Below, piece after piece: positions 7,654 to 14,157 of a stretch of 20,403 bases of DNA. The DNA comes from JABWAM01 sp964653025. GTDB taxonomy: Bacteria > Verrucomicrobiota > Verrucomicrobiia > JABWAM01. The stretch is from NCBI GenBank assembly GCA_964653025.1, contig CAZZBZ010000059.1:1-20403 (forward strand), read 5' to 3'. The position numbers and the translations under genes are program-made. Every line of letters begins with the position of its first letter. Position 1 is the first letter of the stretch. The notes beneath the pieces are model-generated. The model saw only the letters and a program-made list of their open reading frames with translations. It had not been told where the DNA came from and made no database searches.

Positions 7654-8051
7654 GCGTTACCCCCGAAAACTGTTTTCACCTGACGGTGGCCATCGTTCGG
7701 GAGATTCACGAGCAGGCCATCGCGAGGTTCGGCGGGTCGGACGGGATTCGAGATATGGCGTTGCTGGAGTCGGCGGTGGCAGCGCCGCAAGCGGGTTATG
7801 GCGGGAAGTCCGTTTACATGGACGCCGCCGAGATCGGCGCCGCATACCTGTTCTACCTCTGTCGGAACCACCCGTTCGTGGACGGTAACAAACGCACGGC
7901 ACTGGGCGCATGCCTCGTCTTTCTTCGTTTGAACGGGATCGAGCCGAAGGCGGATGGGTCGGAGTGGGAGTCGTTGACCCTGGCGGTCGCCGCCAGCGAG
8001 TTGGATCGCCCACAGACCACTGCACGGTTGCGGAGGCTTCTTTCGAAATGA
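7650..8051 (+). CDS. doc: Death-on-curing (Doc/Fic) family toxin
   Basis: A 133-residue protein with the Fic-family active-site motif HPFVDGNKRTAL at residues 74-85; His74, the acidic position, Asn80 and Arg82 are intact. N-terminal features of Doc proteins are present, including the IHEQAIARFGGSDGIRD segment. P1 Doc inactivates EF-Tu by phosphorylation, but its motif lacks the glycine found here, so this protein could phosphorylate or AMPylate; sequence alone cannot decide. It appears complete and catalytically intact. It is coupled by ATGA overlaps to the antitoxin upstream and to the PHP phosphatase downstream, so the toxin sits inside a three-gene operon with a metabolic gene. Confidence 0.92.
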   Translation: MSVTPENCFHLTVAIVREIHEQAIARFGGSDGIRDMALLESAVAAPQAGYGGKSVYMDAAEIGAAYLFYLCRNHPFVDGNKRTALGACLVFLRLNGIEPKADGSEWESLTLAVAASELDRPQTTARLRRLLSK

Positions 8052-8866
8052 GTGACCCGACTTTCTACGCGCAGCTTGCGGACATCCACATGCACACGCA
8101 CCTTTGCGGACACGCAAAGGGGGAGCCGGTGGATTACGCACGCCGGGCGGTCGAACTGGGGCTGGCGGAGATCGGGATCTCCGAGCACTGCCCGATGCCG
8201 GCGACCTACGACCCGTTGCGGCTGGCAGAGGAACGTTTCCCTGATTATCTCGCGATGGTCGAGGCCGCGCGGAAGGCGTTCCCGAAGTTGAGGATCAAGC
8301 TGGGGGTCGAGGCGGAGTACTGCCGCGGGCAGGAGGAGTATGTCCGCCACTTCCTGAGCCGGGCGGACTGGGACTGCGTCCTGGGCTCGGTGCATTATCT
8401 TGGGATGTGGTGCCTCGACGACCCGAAGGAGATTCCGACGTGGAAGGCGATCAAGGATCTCTTTGCGACATGGAAGGAGTATTTCCAGCTTTGGAAGGAG
8501 GCGGCCCGGACGGGACTCTACGACACGCTCGCGCACCCCGACCTCGTGAAGAAGTTTGGCTTTTTTCCGAAAGAACCCTGCGAGGAGCTTTTCGAGGATG
8601 CGCTGCGGGTAGTCGCCGAGAAAGGGATCTGCATCGAGATCAATACGGCGGGGCTGAGGAAGCCGGTGAAGGAGATTTATCCGAGCGAGGCGTTTCTGCG
8701 AATCGCGAGAAGGCTGGAGATCCCGATCACCCTGGGCTCCGATTCCCACGCGCCCATCGAGGTCGGGGCGGGTTTCCGAGAGGCGGTTCGCCTTGCGAAG
8801 GATTGCGGGTACACGCACTCCGCGCGCTTCGAGAAACGGAAGCGGACGATGTGGCCGCTGCCGTGA
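8048..8866 (+). CDS. PHP-domain phosphoesterase, histidinol-phosphatase type
   Basis: The 272-residue protein has metal-binding motifs of the PHP fold throughout: DIHMHTHLCGH (His14, His16, His22), SEHCPM near 46, GVEAEY with Glu89, SVHYLG with His116, AHPD with His163, and GSDSHAP with Asp232 and His234. This is the pattern of HisK/HisJ-type histidinol-phosphatases, which remove phosphate from L-histidinol phosphate in histidine synthesis using a trinuclear metal centre. No other his gene is in view, so another small phosphorylated substrate is possible. The ATG overlaps the toxin stop as ATGA, with GGAGG 11 bases upstream. It converges on tsaD across the composite inverted repeat. Confidence 0.87.
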   Translation: MSDPTFYAQLADIHMHTHLCGHAKGEPVDYARRAVELGLAEIGISEHCPMPATYDPLRLAEERFPDYLAMVEAARKAFPKLRIKLGVEAEYCRGQEEYVRHFLSRADWDCVLGSVHYLGMWCLDDPKEIPTWKAIKDLFATWKEYFQLWKEAARTGLYDTLAHPDLVKKFGFFPKEPCEELFEDALRVVAEKGICIEINTAGLRKPVKEIYPSEAFLRIARRLEIPITLGSDSHAPIEVGAGFREAVRLAKDCGYTHSARFEKRKRTMWPLP

Positions 8867-8962
8867 GCACGGGGGGATCGGAGCGGATTCTCACGCAAAG
8901 CTCGCAAAGGGCAGAAGCGGATTGAGCCACGGATGAAACACGGATGATCACGGATGGGGAAT

Positions 8963-8991
8963 GCGCCGATTCCGCACCACGGAATCGGCGC
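8963..8991. other. Perfect 12-bp hairpin 1 inside the composite repeat
   Basis: GCGCCGATTCCG at 8963-8974 pairs perfectly with 8980-8991 across a 5-base loop, CACCA. No T-run follows, so it is not a classical intrinsic terminator. Stem ends GCGCC/GGCGC are shared with hairpin 2. Confidence 0.85.
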
Positions 8992-9031
8992 GTTGCCTTC
9001 GGGAGAGAGCAGACATCAGCGGCGGAAAGAT

Positions 9032-9061
9032 GCGCCAAGTCCGTGTCCGCGGACTTGGCGC
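9032..9061. other. Perfect 12-bp hairpin 2 inside the composite repeat
   Basis: GCGCCAAGTCCG at 9032-9043 pairs perfectly with 9050-9061 across a 6-base loop, TGTCCG. It has the same stem length and terminal GCGCC as hairpin 1, but a different core. Confidence 0.85.
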
Positions 9062-9095
9062 TCATCATCTGCGATCCGTGTTTCATCCGTGGCTT

Positions 9096-10091
9096 TCAGT
9101 CTTCAGGAAGGGCCCAGTCGGGGGCGATATCCCATTCGGTCGGGATAGGAACACCGGCGGCGAGTTTACGCTCCGCGAGGAGGCCGATCATCGCGGCGTT
9201 GTCCGTGCAGAGGGTGCGCTCGGCCCAACCGAGCGCGAGTCCTTCGCGGCGGCAGGCCTGCCCGAACGCGGCCTTGAGAGCACCATTGCACGCGACCCCG
9301 CCGGAGACGGAAACCGCACGCACCCCGAGGGTGCGGGCAGCGCGGAGGGTTTTGCTAACGAGAGTCTCGACGACGGCGGCCTGGAAAGAAGCTGCAAGAT
9401 TGCTGATTTCTGGAGCCGAGGCGGACGCGGAAATATTGGCGACGGCGCGACGGAGGGCGGTCTTGAGGCCGCTGAAGCTGAAGTTCCCGTCGCCTGAATG
9501 GAGCATGGGACGGGGAAAGTCGAAGGCCTTTGGGTTCCCGCCGCGGGCAGCCTTCTCGATCTCGGGACCGCCGGGGTAACCGAGACCGAGGAGTTGGGCT
9601 GCCTTGTCGAACGCCTCGCCGGCGGCGTCGTCGAGTGTCTGACCAAGGAGACGGTGCTTCCCGGTACACTCCACGTGGACGAGAATCGTGTGGCCGCCGG
9701 AGACCACGAGGGCGACGAAGGGAGGTTCGACGGGAGCAGAGTAAAGGTGGGCCTCGACGTGGTGGACGGGCAGGAGCGGTTTACCGAGACGAAGGGCGAG
9801 GCCGCGCGCGGCGGCGACCCCGACGAGCAGGGCACTGGGTAAGCCCGGGCCGCGCGTCACCGCGACAGCGTCGATTTCAATAGGGGAAATCCGCGCCTTC
9901 TCCAAGGCGTCAAGCATGATCGCATCCACAGATCGGAGATGCTGGCGAGAGGCAACCTCGGGGACGACACCCCCGTAGGGAGCATGGAGCGTCGCTTGGG
10001 AAGAGACGACGCTGGAGAGGATCGCGCCGTCTCGCACGACGGCGGCGGCAGTTTCATCGCAGGAAGTCTCGATGGCGAGGAGGGTGAGCAT
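9096..10091 (-). CDS. tsaD: tRNA N6-threonylcarbamoyladenosine transferase subunit TsaD
   Basis: TsaD transfers the threonylcarbamoyl group to A37 of tRNAs that read ANN codons, working with TsaB and TsaE. The 331-residue protein opens with LLAIETSCDETAAAV, the ASKHA-fold start typical of the family. It has the metal-binding HHVEAH (His111, His115), GGHT at about 132-135, the SFSGLK segment near 205-210, the GGVACNG nucleotide-binding loop near 264-270, and Asp297 in CTDNAA as the third metal ligand. Length is normal and the start is ATG. It is divergent from the DoxX-like gene across a 154-base gap and converges with the PHP phosphatase. Nothing suggests that it is broken. Confidence 0.97.
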   Translation of the reverse strand: MLTLLAIETSCDETAAAVVRDGAILSSVVSSQATLHAPYGGVVPEVASRQHLRSVDAIMLDALEKARISPIEIDAVAVTRGPGLPSALLVGVAAARGLALRLGKPLLPVHHVEAHLYSAPVEPPFVALVVSGGHTILVHVECTGKHRLLGQTLDDAAGEAFDKAAQLLGLGYPGGPEIEKAARGGNPKAFDFPRPMLHSGDGNFSFSGLKTALRRAVANISASASAPEISNLAASFQAAVVETLVSKTLRAARTLGVRAVSVSGGVACNGALKAAFGQACRREGLALGWAERTLCTDNAAMIGLLAERKLAAGVPIPTEWDIAPDWALPED

Positions 10092-10190
10092 AGGAAAAGT
10101 TCACTTGCCGATGCGGTCCGAGGTGTACCTCATGATCCGTCCAAAATCAGTGGGAATAAAATGATGACGGTGAGATGGGACAATTCGACC

Positions 10191-10219
10191 TTGAAGCCAC
10201 GCCCCCCGCCCGGCATAAC
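10191..10219 (+). promoter_or_regulatory. Possible promoter of the DoxX-like gene
   Basis: TTGAAG (10191-10196), a 17-base spacer, and CATAAC (10214-10219) each match four of six consensus bases. Predicted transcription would begin about 20 bases before the ATG at 10246. The site lies in the gap divergent from tsaD. This is a modest match only. Confidence 0.35.
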
Positions 10220-10232
10220 GTGCGCCCACCTT

Positions 10233-10240
10233 AAAGGAAA
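10233..10240 (+). promoter_or_regulatory. Ribosome binding site for the DoxX-like gene
   Basis: AAAGGAAA sits five bases before the ATG at 10246 (core AAGGA is seven bases away). It is one of the few clear Shine-Dalgarno sites in the window. Confidence 0.65.
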
Positions 10241-10245
10241 CCCCC

Positions 10246-10770
10246 ATGAACCACGAACCCGCAAAAACCTCGTGCTGTTGCGACGAATCCTCCGGACAGT
10301 GCTGCCTCACAAAGTCCTGCTGCATCTTCCGCAGCTCCGCTTGGGCACATGCCCTGCCACGCTGGGGGCTCGCCCTCCTCTTCCTCGTGGCGGCATACAA
10401 CAAACTCGTCCATCCGGAGATCTGGGTTGGCTACTACCCAAAGTTCGAGCCCATCCTCCCAGCGCTCCTGCTGAAGCCCTACTTCGCCGTGCTCCCCTGG
10501 GTCGAGCTGATCATCGGTTCCCTGCTTGCCCTCGGGCTCTTCACCCGCTGCGCGCTGAGACTCACCGGCCTGGTGCTGCTCTCCCTCATATTCGGGATGC
10601 TGATGTCGAAGCAGTTCGACGTGGTGCTCCAGAACTTCATCTATCTTTGCGCCACCGCCGGCCTGCTGGCCTTCGCCGACCACCACGGCCTCGGCCTCGA
10701 CTGCCTCCGCAACGGATGCTGCGGCTCGAAGAAGGAGGGCGAAGGCGCGAAAAGCGGCTGCTGCTCCTGA
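10246..10770 (+). CDS. DoxX-like membrane protein with cysteine-rich tails
   Basis: A 174-residue protein with about four membrane segments (roughly residues 36-55, 70-97, 105-124 and 129-143) in DoxX/MauE-like order, including the LFLVAAYNKLVHPEIW segment that resembles DoxX helix 1. The unusual part is its ends. The first 26 residues hold seven cysteines (CCC at 10-12, CC at 19-20, CC at 25-26), and the last 23 hold five (one single and two CC pairs). Such clusters suggest metal binding or thiol chemistry, but no known motif is matched. DoxX relatives have been tied to sulfur and thiol metabolism; no function can be fixed here. The isomerase-like gene starts 31 bases downstream on the same strand. 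Confidence 0.8.
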   Translation: MNHEPAKTSCCCDESSGQCCLTKSCCIFRSSAWAHALPRWGLALLFLVAAYNKLVHPEIWVGYYPKFEPILPALLLKPYFAVLPWVELIIGSLLALGLFTRCALRLTGLVLLSLIFGMLMSKQFDVVLQNFIYLCATAGLLAFADHHGLGLDCLRNGCCGSKKEGEGAKSGCCS

Positions 10771-10801
10771 CCCCTCCCCAAATCCTGTCCCATCCCCACC
10801 C

Positions 10802-12220
10802 ATGAGCAAACCCACCACCTTCGGCGTCATTCTCGGAACTCGCGGATTCTTTCCCACCGAACTCTGCCGCGAGGGCCGCGAACAGGCCCTCGCCGCCCTC
10901 AAAGGCCAGGGGTTTGAGGCGATCGCCCTCACTCCCGAGGATTCACCCCACGGCTCCATCGAGTCGCTCGCCGAGGCGCGCAAGTGCGCCGATCTCTTCC
11001 GCAAGCACCGCGACCGCATCGACGGTATCCTCGTATTCCTCCCGAACTTCGGCGATGAGCGCGCCATCGCCAATGCCATCCGCTGGGCCGAACTCGGAGT
11101 TCCCGTCCTGCTCCAGGCCTTCCCCGACGATGCGACCAAGATGACCATCGCCCACCGCCGCGACAGCTTCTGCGGCAAGATGTCGGCGGCAAATAACCTC
11201 CGCCAGTACGGCATTCCCTTCAGCCTCACCACCGACCACACCTCCGCCCCGCATTCGGAGAGTTTCCTCCACGACCTGCGCCGCTTCGCCGCCACCTGCC
11301 GTGTCGTCCGCGGATTCAAGCACGCGCGCGTCGGCGCCATCGGGGCCCGCCCGGGTGCCTTCAACACCGTCCGCTACAGCGAGAAGCTCCTCGAGCGCTC
11401 GGGGATTTCCGTCGAGGTGATCGATCTCTTCGAGGTCCTCGGCATGGTCGGCCGCCTCAAGGACGGCGACCCCGCCGTCCACGCCAAGCTCGACGCCATC
11501 CGAGCCTACGTTTCCACGAAGGGCATCCCCGAAGCCGCCCTCCTCAAAATGGCAAAACTCGGGGTCGTCATCGACCGGTGGATGCAGGAGAAGCAGCTCG
11601 TCGGCAGCGCGATCCAGTGCTGGACCGCCCTGCAGGAGTTCTTCGGCGTCGTTCCCTGCACGCTCATGAGCATGATGAGCCACAGCCTCCTCCCCAGCGC
11701 CTGCGAGGTGGACATCGCCGGCATGCTTGGGATGTATGCCCTCCAGCTTGCCTCGGGACGCTCTGCGGCGATCGTGGACTGGAACAACAACTTCGGCGGC
11801 GAGCCGGACAAGTGCGTCGTCTTCCACTGCTCCAATCTGCCGAAGGACATTTTTTCGGAGGTCCGCATGGACTTCCAGGAGATCATCGCCGGCTCTGTCG
11901 GCAAGGAGAACACCTACGGTACCATCGTGGGCCCGATCGCCCCCGGCCCCATGAGCTTCTGTCGCATCAGTACCGATGACCTCCGCGGGCGCGTCTCCAC
12001 CTACGTCGGCGAGGGGGATTTCACCGACGACAAGATCAAGACGTTTGGAGGTTACGGCGTCCTCCACGTCAAGGGCCTGCAGGGCCTCCTTCGCTGGTGC
12101 TGTCGCAACGGCTTTGAACACCACGTGGCGATCTCCCGTGGTCACGTGGCAGAGGGGATCGCCGATGCGTTCGGGACCTATCTCGGCTGGGAGTGCCGCC
12201 ATCACGGCGCAGACGCGTAA
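10802..12220 (+). CDS. L-fucose/L-arabinose isomerase-family protein
   Basis: The 472-residue protein has the two-part layout of the FucI/AraA superfamily: an N-terminal Rossmann-like part (GVILGTRGFFP, then DGILVFLPNFGDE) and a C-terminal metal-binding part. Likely metal ligands are Glu302 in ACEVDIAG, Asp326 in IVDWNNN and His342 in VFHCSN, matching the Glu/Asp/His set of fucose isomerase. A late FEHHVAISRGHVAEG segment (about 438-452) is also family-like. The enzyme should interconvert an aldose and a ketose, but the sugar cannot be named from sequence, and no kinase or aldolase partner is adjacent. The ATG has no Shine-Dalgarno; its leader is a C-rich pyrimidine tract ending in CCC just before the start. 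Confidence 0.85.
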   Translation: MSKPTTFGVILGTRGFFPTELCREGREQALAALKGQGFEAIALTPEDSPHGSIESLAEARKCADLFRKHRDRIDGILVFLPNFGDERAIANAIRWAELGVPVLLQAFPDDATKMTIAHRRDSFCGKMSAANNLRQYGIPFSLTTDHTSAPHSESFLHDLRRFAATCRVVRGFKHARVGAIGARPGAFNTVRYSEKLLERSGISVEVIDLFEVLGMVGRLKDGDPAVHAKLDAIRAYVSTKGIPEAALLKMAKLGVVIDRWMQEKQLVGSAIQCWTALQEFFGVVPCTLMSMMSHSLLPSACEVDIAGMLGMYALQLASGRSAAIVDWNNNFGGEPDKCVVFHCSNLPKDIFSEVRMDFQEIIAGSVGKENTYGTIVGPIAPGPMSFCRISTDDLRGRVSTYVGEGDFTDDKIKTFGGYGVLHVKGLQGLLRWCCRNGFEHHVAISRGHVAEGIADAFGTYLGWECRHHGADA

Positions 12221-12231
12221 TATGCTCACGG

Positions 12232-12248
12232 CCTCGTTTGACACGAGG
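12232..12248 (+). other. Small hairpin after the isomerase-like gene
   Basis: CCTCGT pairs with ACGAGG across the 5-base loop TTGAC, 11 bases after the stop codon. No T-run follows, so terminator function is doubtful. Confidence 0.3.
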
Positions 12249-12299
12249 AGAAAGCACGCTAGGTTTCCCGGAATCCTCAATGTCCAATATTCGCCATCC

Positions 12300-12755
12300 A
12301 TGAAGCCGTCGAAAAAATCCAAGAAGGCTGTGCCAGCCCAACTGCTGGTTCGCTACGGTGCCGAGCAGATGAGCTTCAAGCCATCGCAGTTCAAGATGCG
12401 GCGATCCATCCTCACCATCCCCACGGCGTGGAAGTTTGCCCTCATGACCGAGATTGCCTTCGAGGTGAATGCGCCGAAACGCCGTGCGAAGCGCAACGGG
12501 GCGACCCTCTGCCGTGGCATCGTCCTTGCCTGTCGTCCCCAAAAGGGGAAAAAGGGCCACTACGAGGTGGACCTCGTCCTCACCCAGGTCCCTCGAAGTC
12601 ATATCGAGATTTTTGACGAGGCTCGCCCCCACCTCCCCCTCTGTCTGGAGATCAGTTGTTCCGAGTGCCGCTGGAACCTCGCCGGCCTCTCCGGCACCCG
12701 CGGTGATTGCCAATCCATCCAGAAGTTCAAGCAACACGTCTCTGTTTCGGCCTGA
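12300..12755 (+). CDS. Conserved-looking hypothetical protein, possibly PilZ-like
   Basis: A 151-residue soluble protein that I do not firmly recognise. It has a lysine-rich start (MKPSKKSKKAVPAQ), then RRSILTIPTAWKFALMTEIA, then a beta-rich run with CRGIVLACRPQKGKKGHYEV followed by DLVLTQVP. The pattern 'GIV.AC....GHYEVDLVL' resembles the beta-barrel core of PilZ-like domains, but the RxxxR and DxSxxG c-di-GMP motifs are absent. Two cysteines lie close together near the C-terminus (SCSECRW) and a third follows (GDCQS). An in-frame ATG at 12222 would add 26 residues; neither start has a Shine-Dalgarno. The gene lies between the isomerase-like gene and hemG, all on the plus strand. Coding potential is plausible, function unknown. 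Confidence 0.6.
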   Translation: MKPSKKSKKAVPAQLLVRYGAEQMSFKPSQFKMRRSILTIPTAWKFALMTEIAFEVNAPKRRAKRNGATLCRGIVLACRPQKGKKGHYEVDLVLTQVPRSHIEIFDEARPHLPLCLEISCSECRWNLAGLSGTRGDCQSIQKFKQHVSVSA

Positions 12756-12810
12756 GTTTGTCCTCGAAAACCGGCTTGCGGCGCGCCCCAAACCCGCCTT
12801 GCATGGGGCC

Positions 12811-14142
12811 ATGAGCGAGAGCACGCCACGCACGGCGGTAATCATTGGAGCCGGGGTCTCCGGCCTCGCCGCGGCCACCATTCTTTGCAGGCGCGGCTGG
12901 CGTGCGACCGTGGTGGATTCCGCGGACCGGGTCGGGGGGGCCGCGCGTGCCTTCCGCCGCGACGGTTTCCTCTGCGAGGAGGGGCCGAACACGCTGCTCG
13001 TCTCGCGTGCCGAGACCCGCGGCTTTCTTGAAGAGACAGGGATGCTCGCGAAGGCCTGCGAGGCCGCACCGTCCGCGAAGAACCGCTTCGTCGTCCTCGG
13101 CGGGAAGCTTGTCGCGATTCCAGCCTCGCCCCCTTCTTTCTTCGCCAGTCCGCTCCTCTCCCTCGGGGCGAAACTCCGCCTCTGCGCCGAGCCGTTTCTC
13201 CCGCGCGGACGCAACCCTGACGAGACCCTCGCGGACTTCGTCCGCCGCCGCATGGGCCCCGAGCCGCTCCGCGAGCTGGTTGGGCCGTTTGTCTCCGGCG
13301 TCTTCGCCGGCGACCCCGAGCGACTCATCGTGCGCCACGCCTTCGCCCGCCTCTGGCACCTTGAGCAGGAGCATGGCAGCCTCATCCGCGGCGCGATGAA
13401 GCGCGGCGGCGGTACCGGCCCAAAAGGGAAGCTCGTCTCCTGGCCGGGTGGCCTGCAGGACCTCCCCGAGGCCCTCGCCAGGGAGGTCGGCGATGTCCGC
13501 CTGCGGACAGAAGTCTCCGCCGTGCGGCGCGAGGGGACTCGCCTCATGGTCGAATGCGGCACGGGAGCGATCTCTGCAGACCGCGTGATCCTCGCGACCG
13601 ACGTGGATACCGCCGCGCGCCTCCTCGAACCGCATGTCGGGGACGCGGTCCGCCCGTTCCGCACCATCCCCTTTGCCCCCATCTGCGTGGTCCACCTCGG
13701 CTTCCGCCGCGAGGACGTGGGCCACCCGCTCAACGGTTTCGGGGCCCTCATCAGCCGCGCGCGCGGCATCCGCACGCTCGGGACGCTCTTCTCCTCCACC
13801 CTCTTTCCCGGCCGCGCGTCCGAGGGGAAGGTCCTCCTTACCGCCTTCGTTGGCGGGGTGCTCGACCCTCAAGCCGTCTCGCTCAATGACGAGTCCCTCG
13901 TCGGGCAGGTCCTCCGCGACCTCGGTCCACTCCTCCACTTCAAGGCATCGCCGATCTTCCGCAACACGGCGCGCTGGCCCCGGGCGATCCCCCAGTACGA
14001 GTCGCGCCATGGGGAGGTCGTTGCCGCCTGCGAAGCCGCCGAGGCCGCCCTTCCCGGCCTTCACCTCATCGGCAATTTCCGCGGCGGAATCTCGATGAAC
14101 GACTGCCTCGGCAACGCCGTTGCCCTTGCCTCTTCGCTCTAA
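12811..14142 (+). CDS. hemG: Protoporphyrinogen oxidase (oxygen-dependent, HemY type)
   Basis: This 443-residue flavoprotein oxidises protoporphyrinogen IX (or coproporphyrinogen III in the coproporphyrin branch) in heme synthesis. The FAD-binding motif GAGVSGLAAA lies at residues 13-22, and the acidic residue of the dinucleotide fold is Asp36 in DSADRVGGAAR. Typical later features are FVSGVFAGDPE, the WPGGLQDLPEAL segment and the C-terminal GNFRGGISMNDCLGNAV closing the FAD site. The start ATG is chosen because the family motif begins nine residues later; a TTG at 12799 would add four residues. It converges with the radical SAM gene with only 15 bases between stops. Supplying heme fits the need of the act cytochromes in the same window, but no operon link exists. 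Confidence 0.92.
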   Translation: MSESTPRTAVIIGAGVSGLAAATILCRRGWRATVVDSADRVGGAARAFRRDGFLCEEGPNTLLVSRAETRGFLEETGMLAKACEAAPSAKNRFVVLGGKLVAIPASPPSFFASPLLSLGAKLRLCAEPFLPRGRNPDETLADFVRRRMGPEPLRELVGPFVSGVFAGDPERLIVRHAFARLWHLEQEHGSLIRGAMKRGGGTGPKGKLVSWPGGLQDLPEALAREVGDVRLRTEVSAVRREGTRLMVECGTGAISADRVILATDVDTAARLLEPHVGDAVRPFRTIPFAPICVVHLGFRREDVGHPLNGFGALISRARGIRTLGTLFSSTLFPGRASEGKVLLTAFVGGVLDPQAVSLNDESLVGQVLRDLGPLLHFKASPIFRNTARWPRAIPQYESRHGEVVAACEAAEAALPGLHLIGNFRGGISMNDCLGNAVALASSL

Positions 14143-14157
14143 CCCGCATTTCTCACC

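Larger units (their letters stand above)
8925..9094. repeat. Composite inverted-repeat element with two internal perfect hairpins
   Basis: The outer arms, 8925-8945 and 9074-9094, are perfect 21-bp inverted copies. The left arm region holds three direct copies of CACGGATG (8928, 8939, 8949), spaced 11 and 10 bases apart. Between the arms are two independent perfect 12-bp hairpins (8963-8991 and 9032-9061). The right arm ends one base before the tsaD stop codon, and the element fills the gap between two converging genes. No reading frame of note lies inside. It may be a small non-autonomous repeat or a bidirectional transcription barrier. Confidence 0.8.

Noticed and set aside
7650..7670. S-x-x-x-E-N at the toxin N-terminus resembling the Fic inhibitory motif
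   Set aside because: It sits in the first strand where Doc proteins have a similar SPEE-type start and is not on a separate inhibitory helix; more likely chance.
12069..13799. Minus-strand open frame of 576 codons opposite the isomerase-like gene, the 151-residue protein and hemG
   Set aside because: It spans several real genes on the other strand, is Arg/Ser/Pro-rich and has no domain-like segment.
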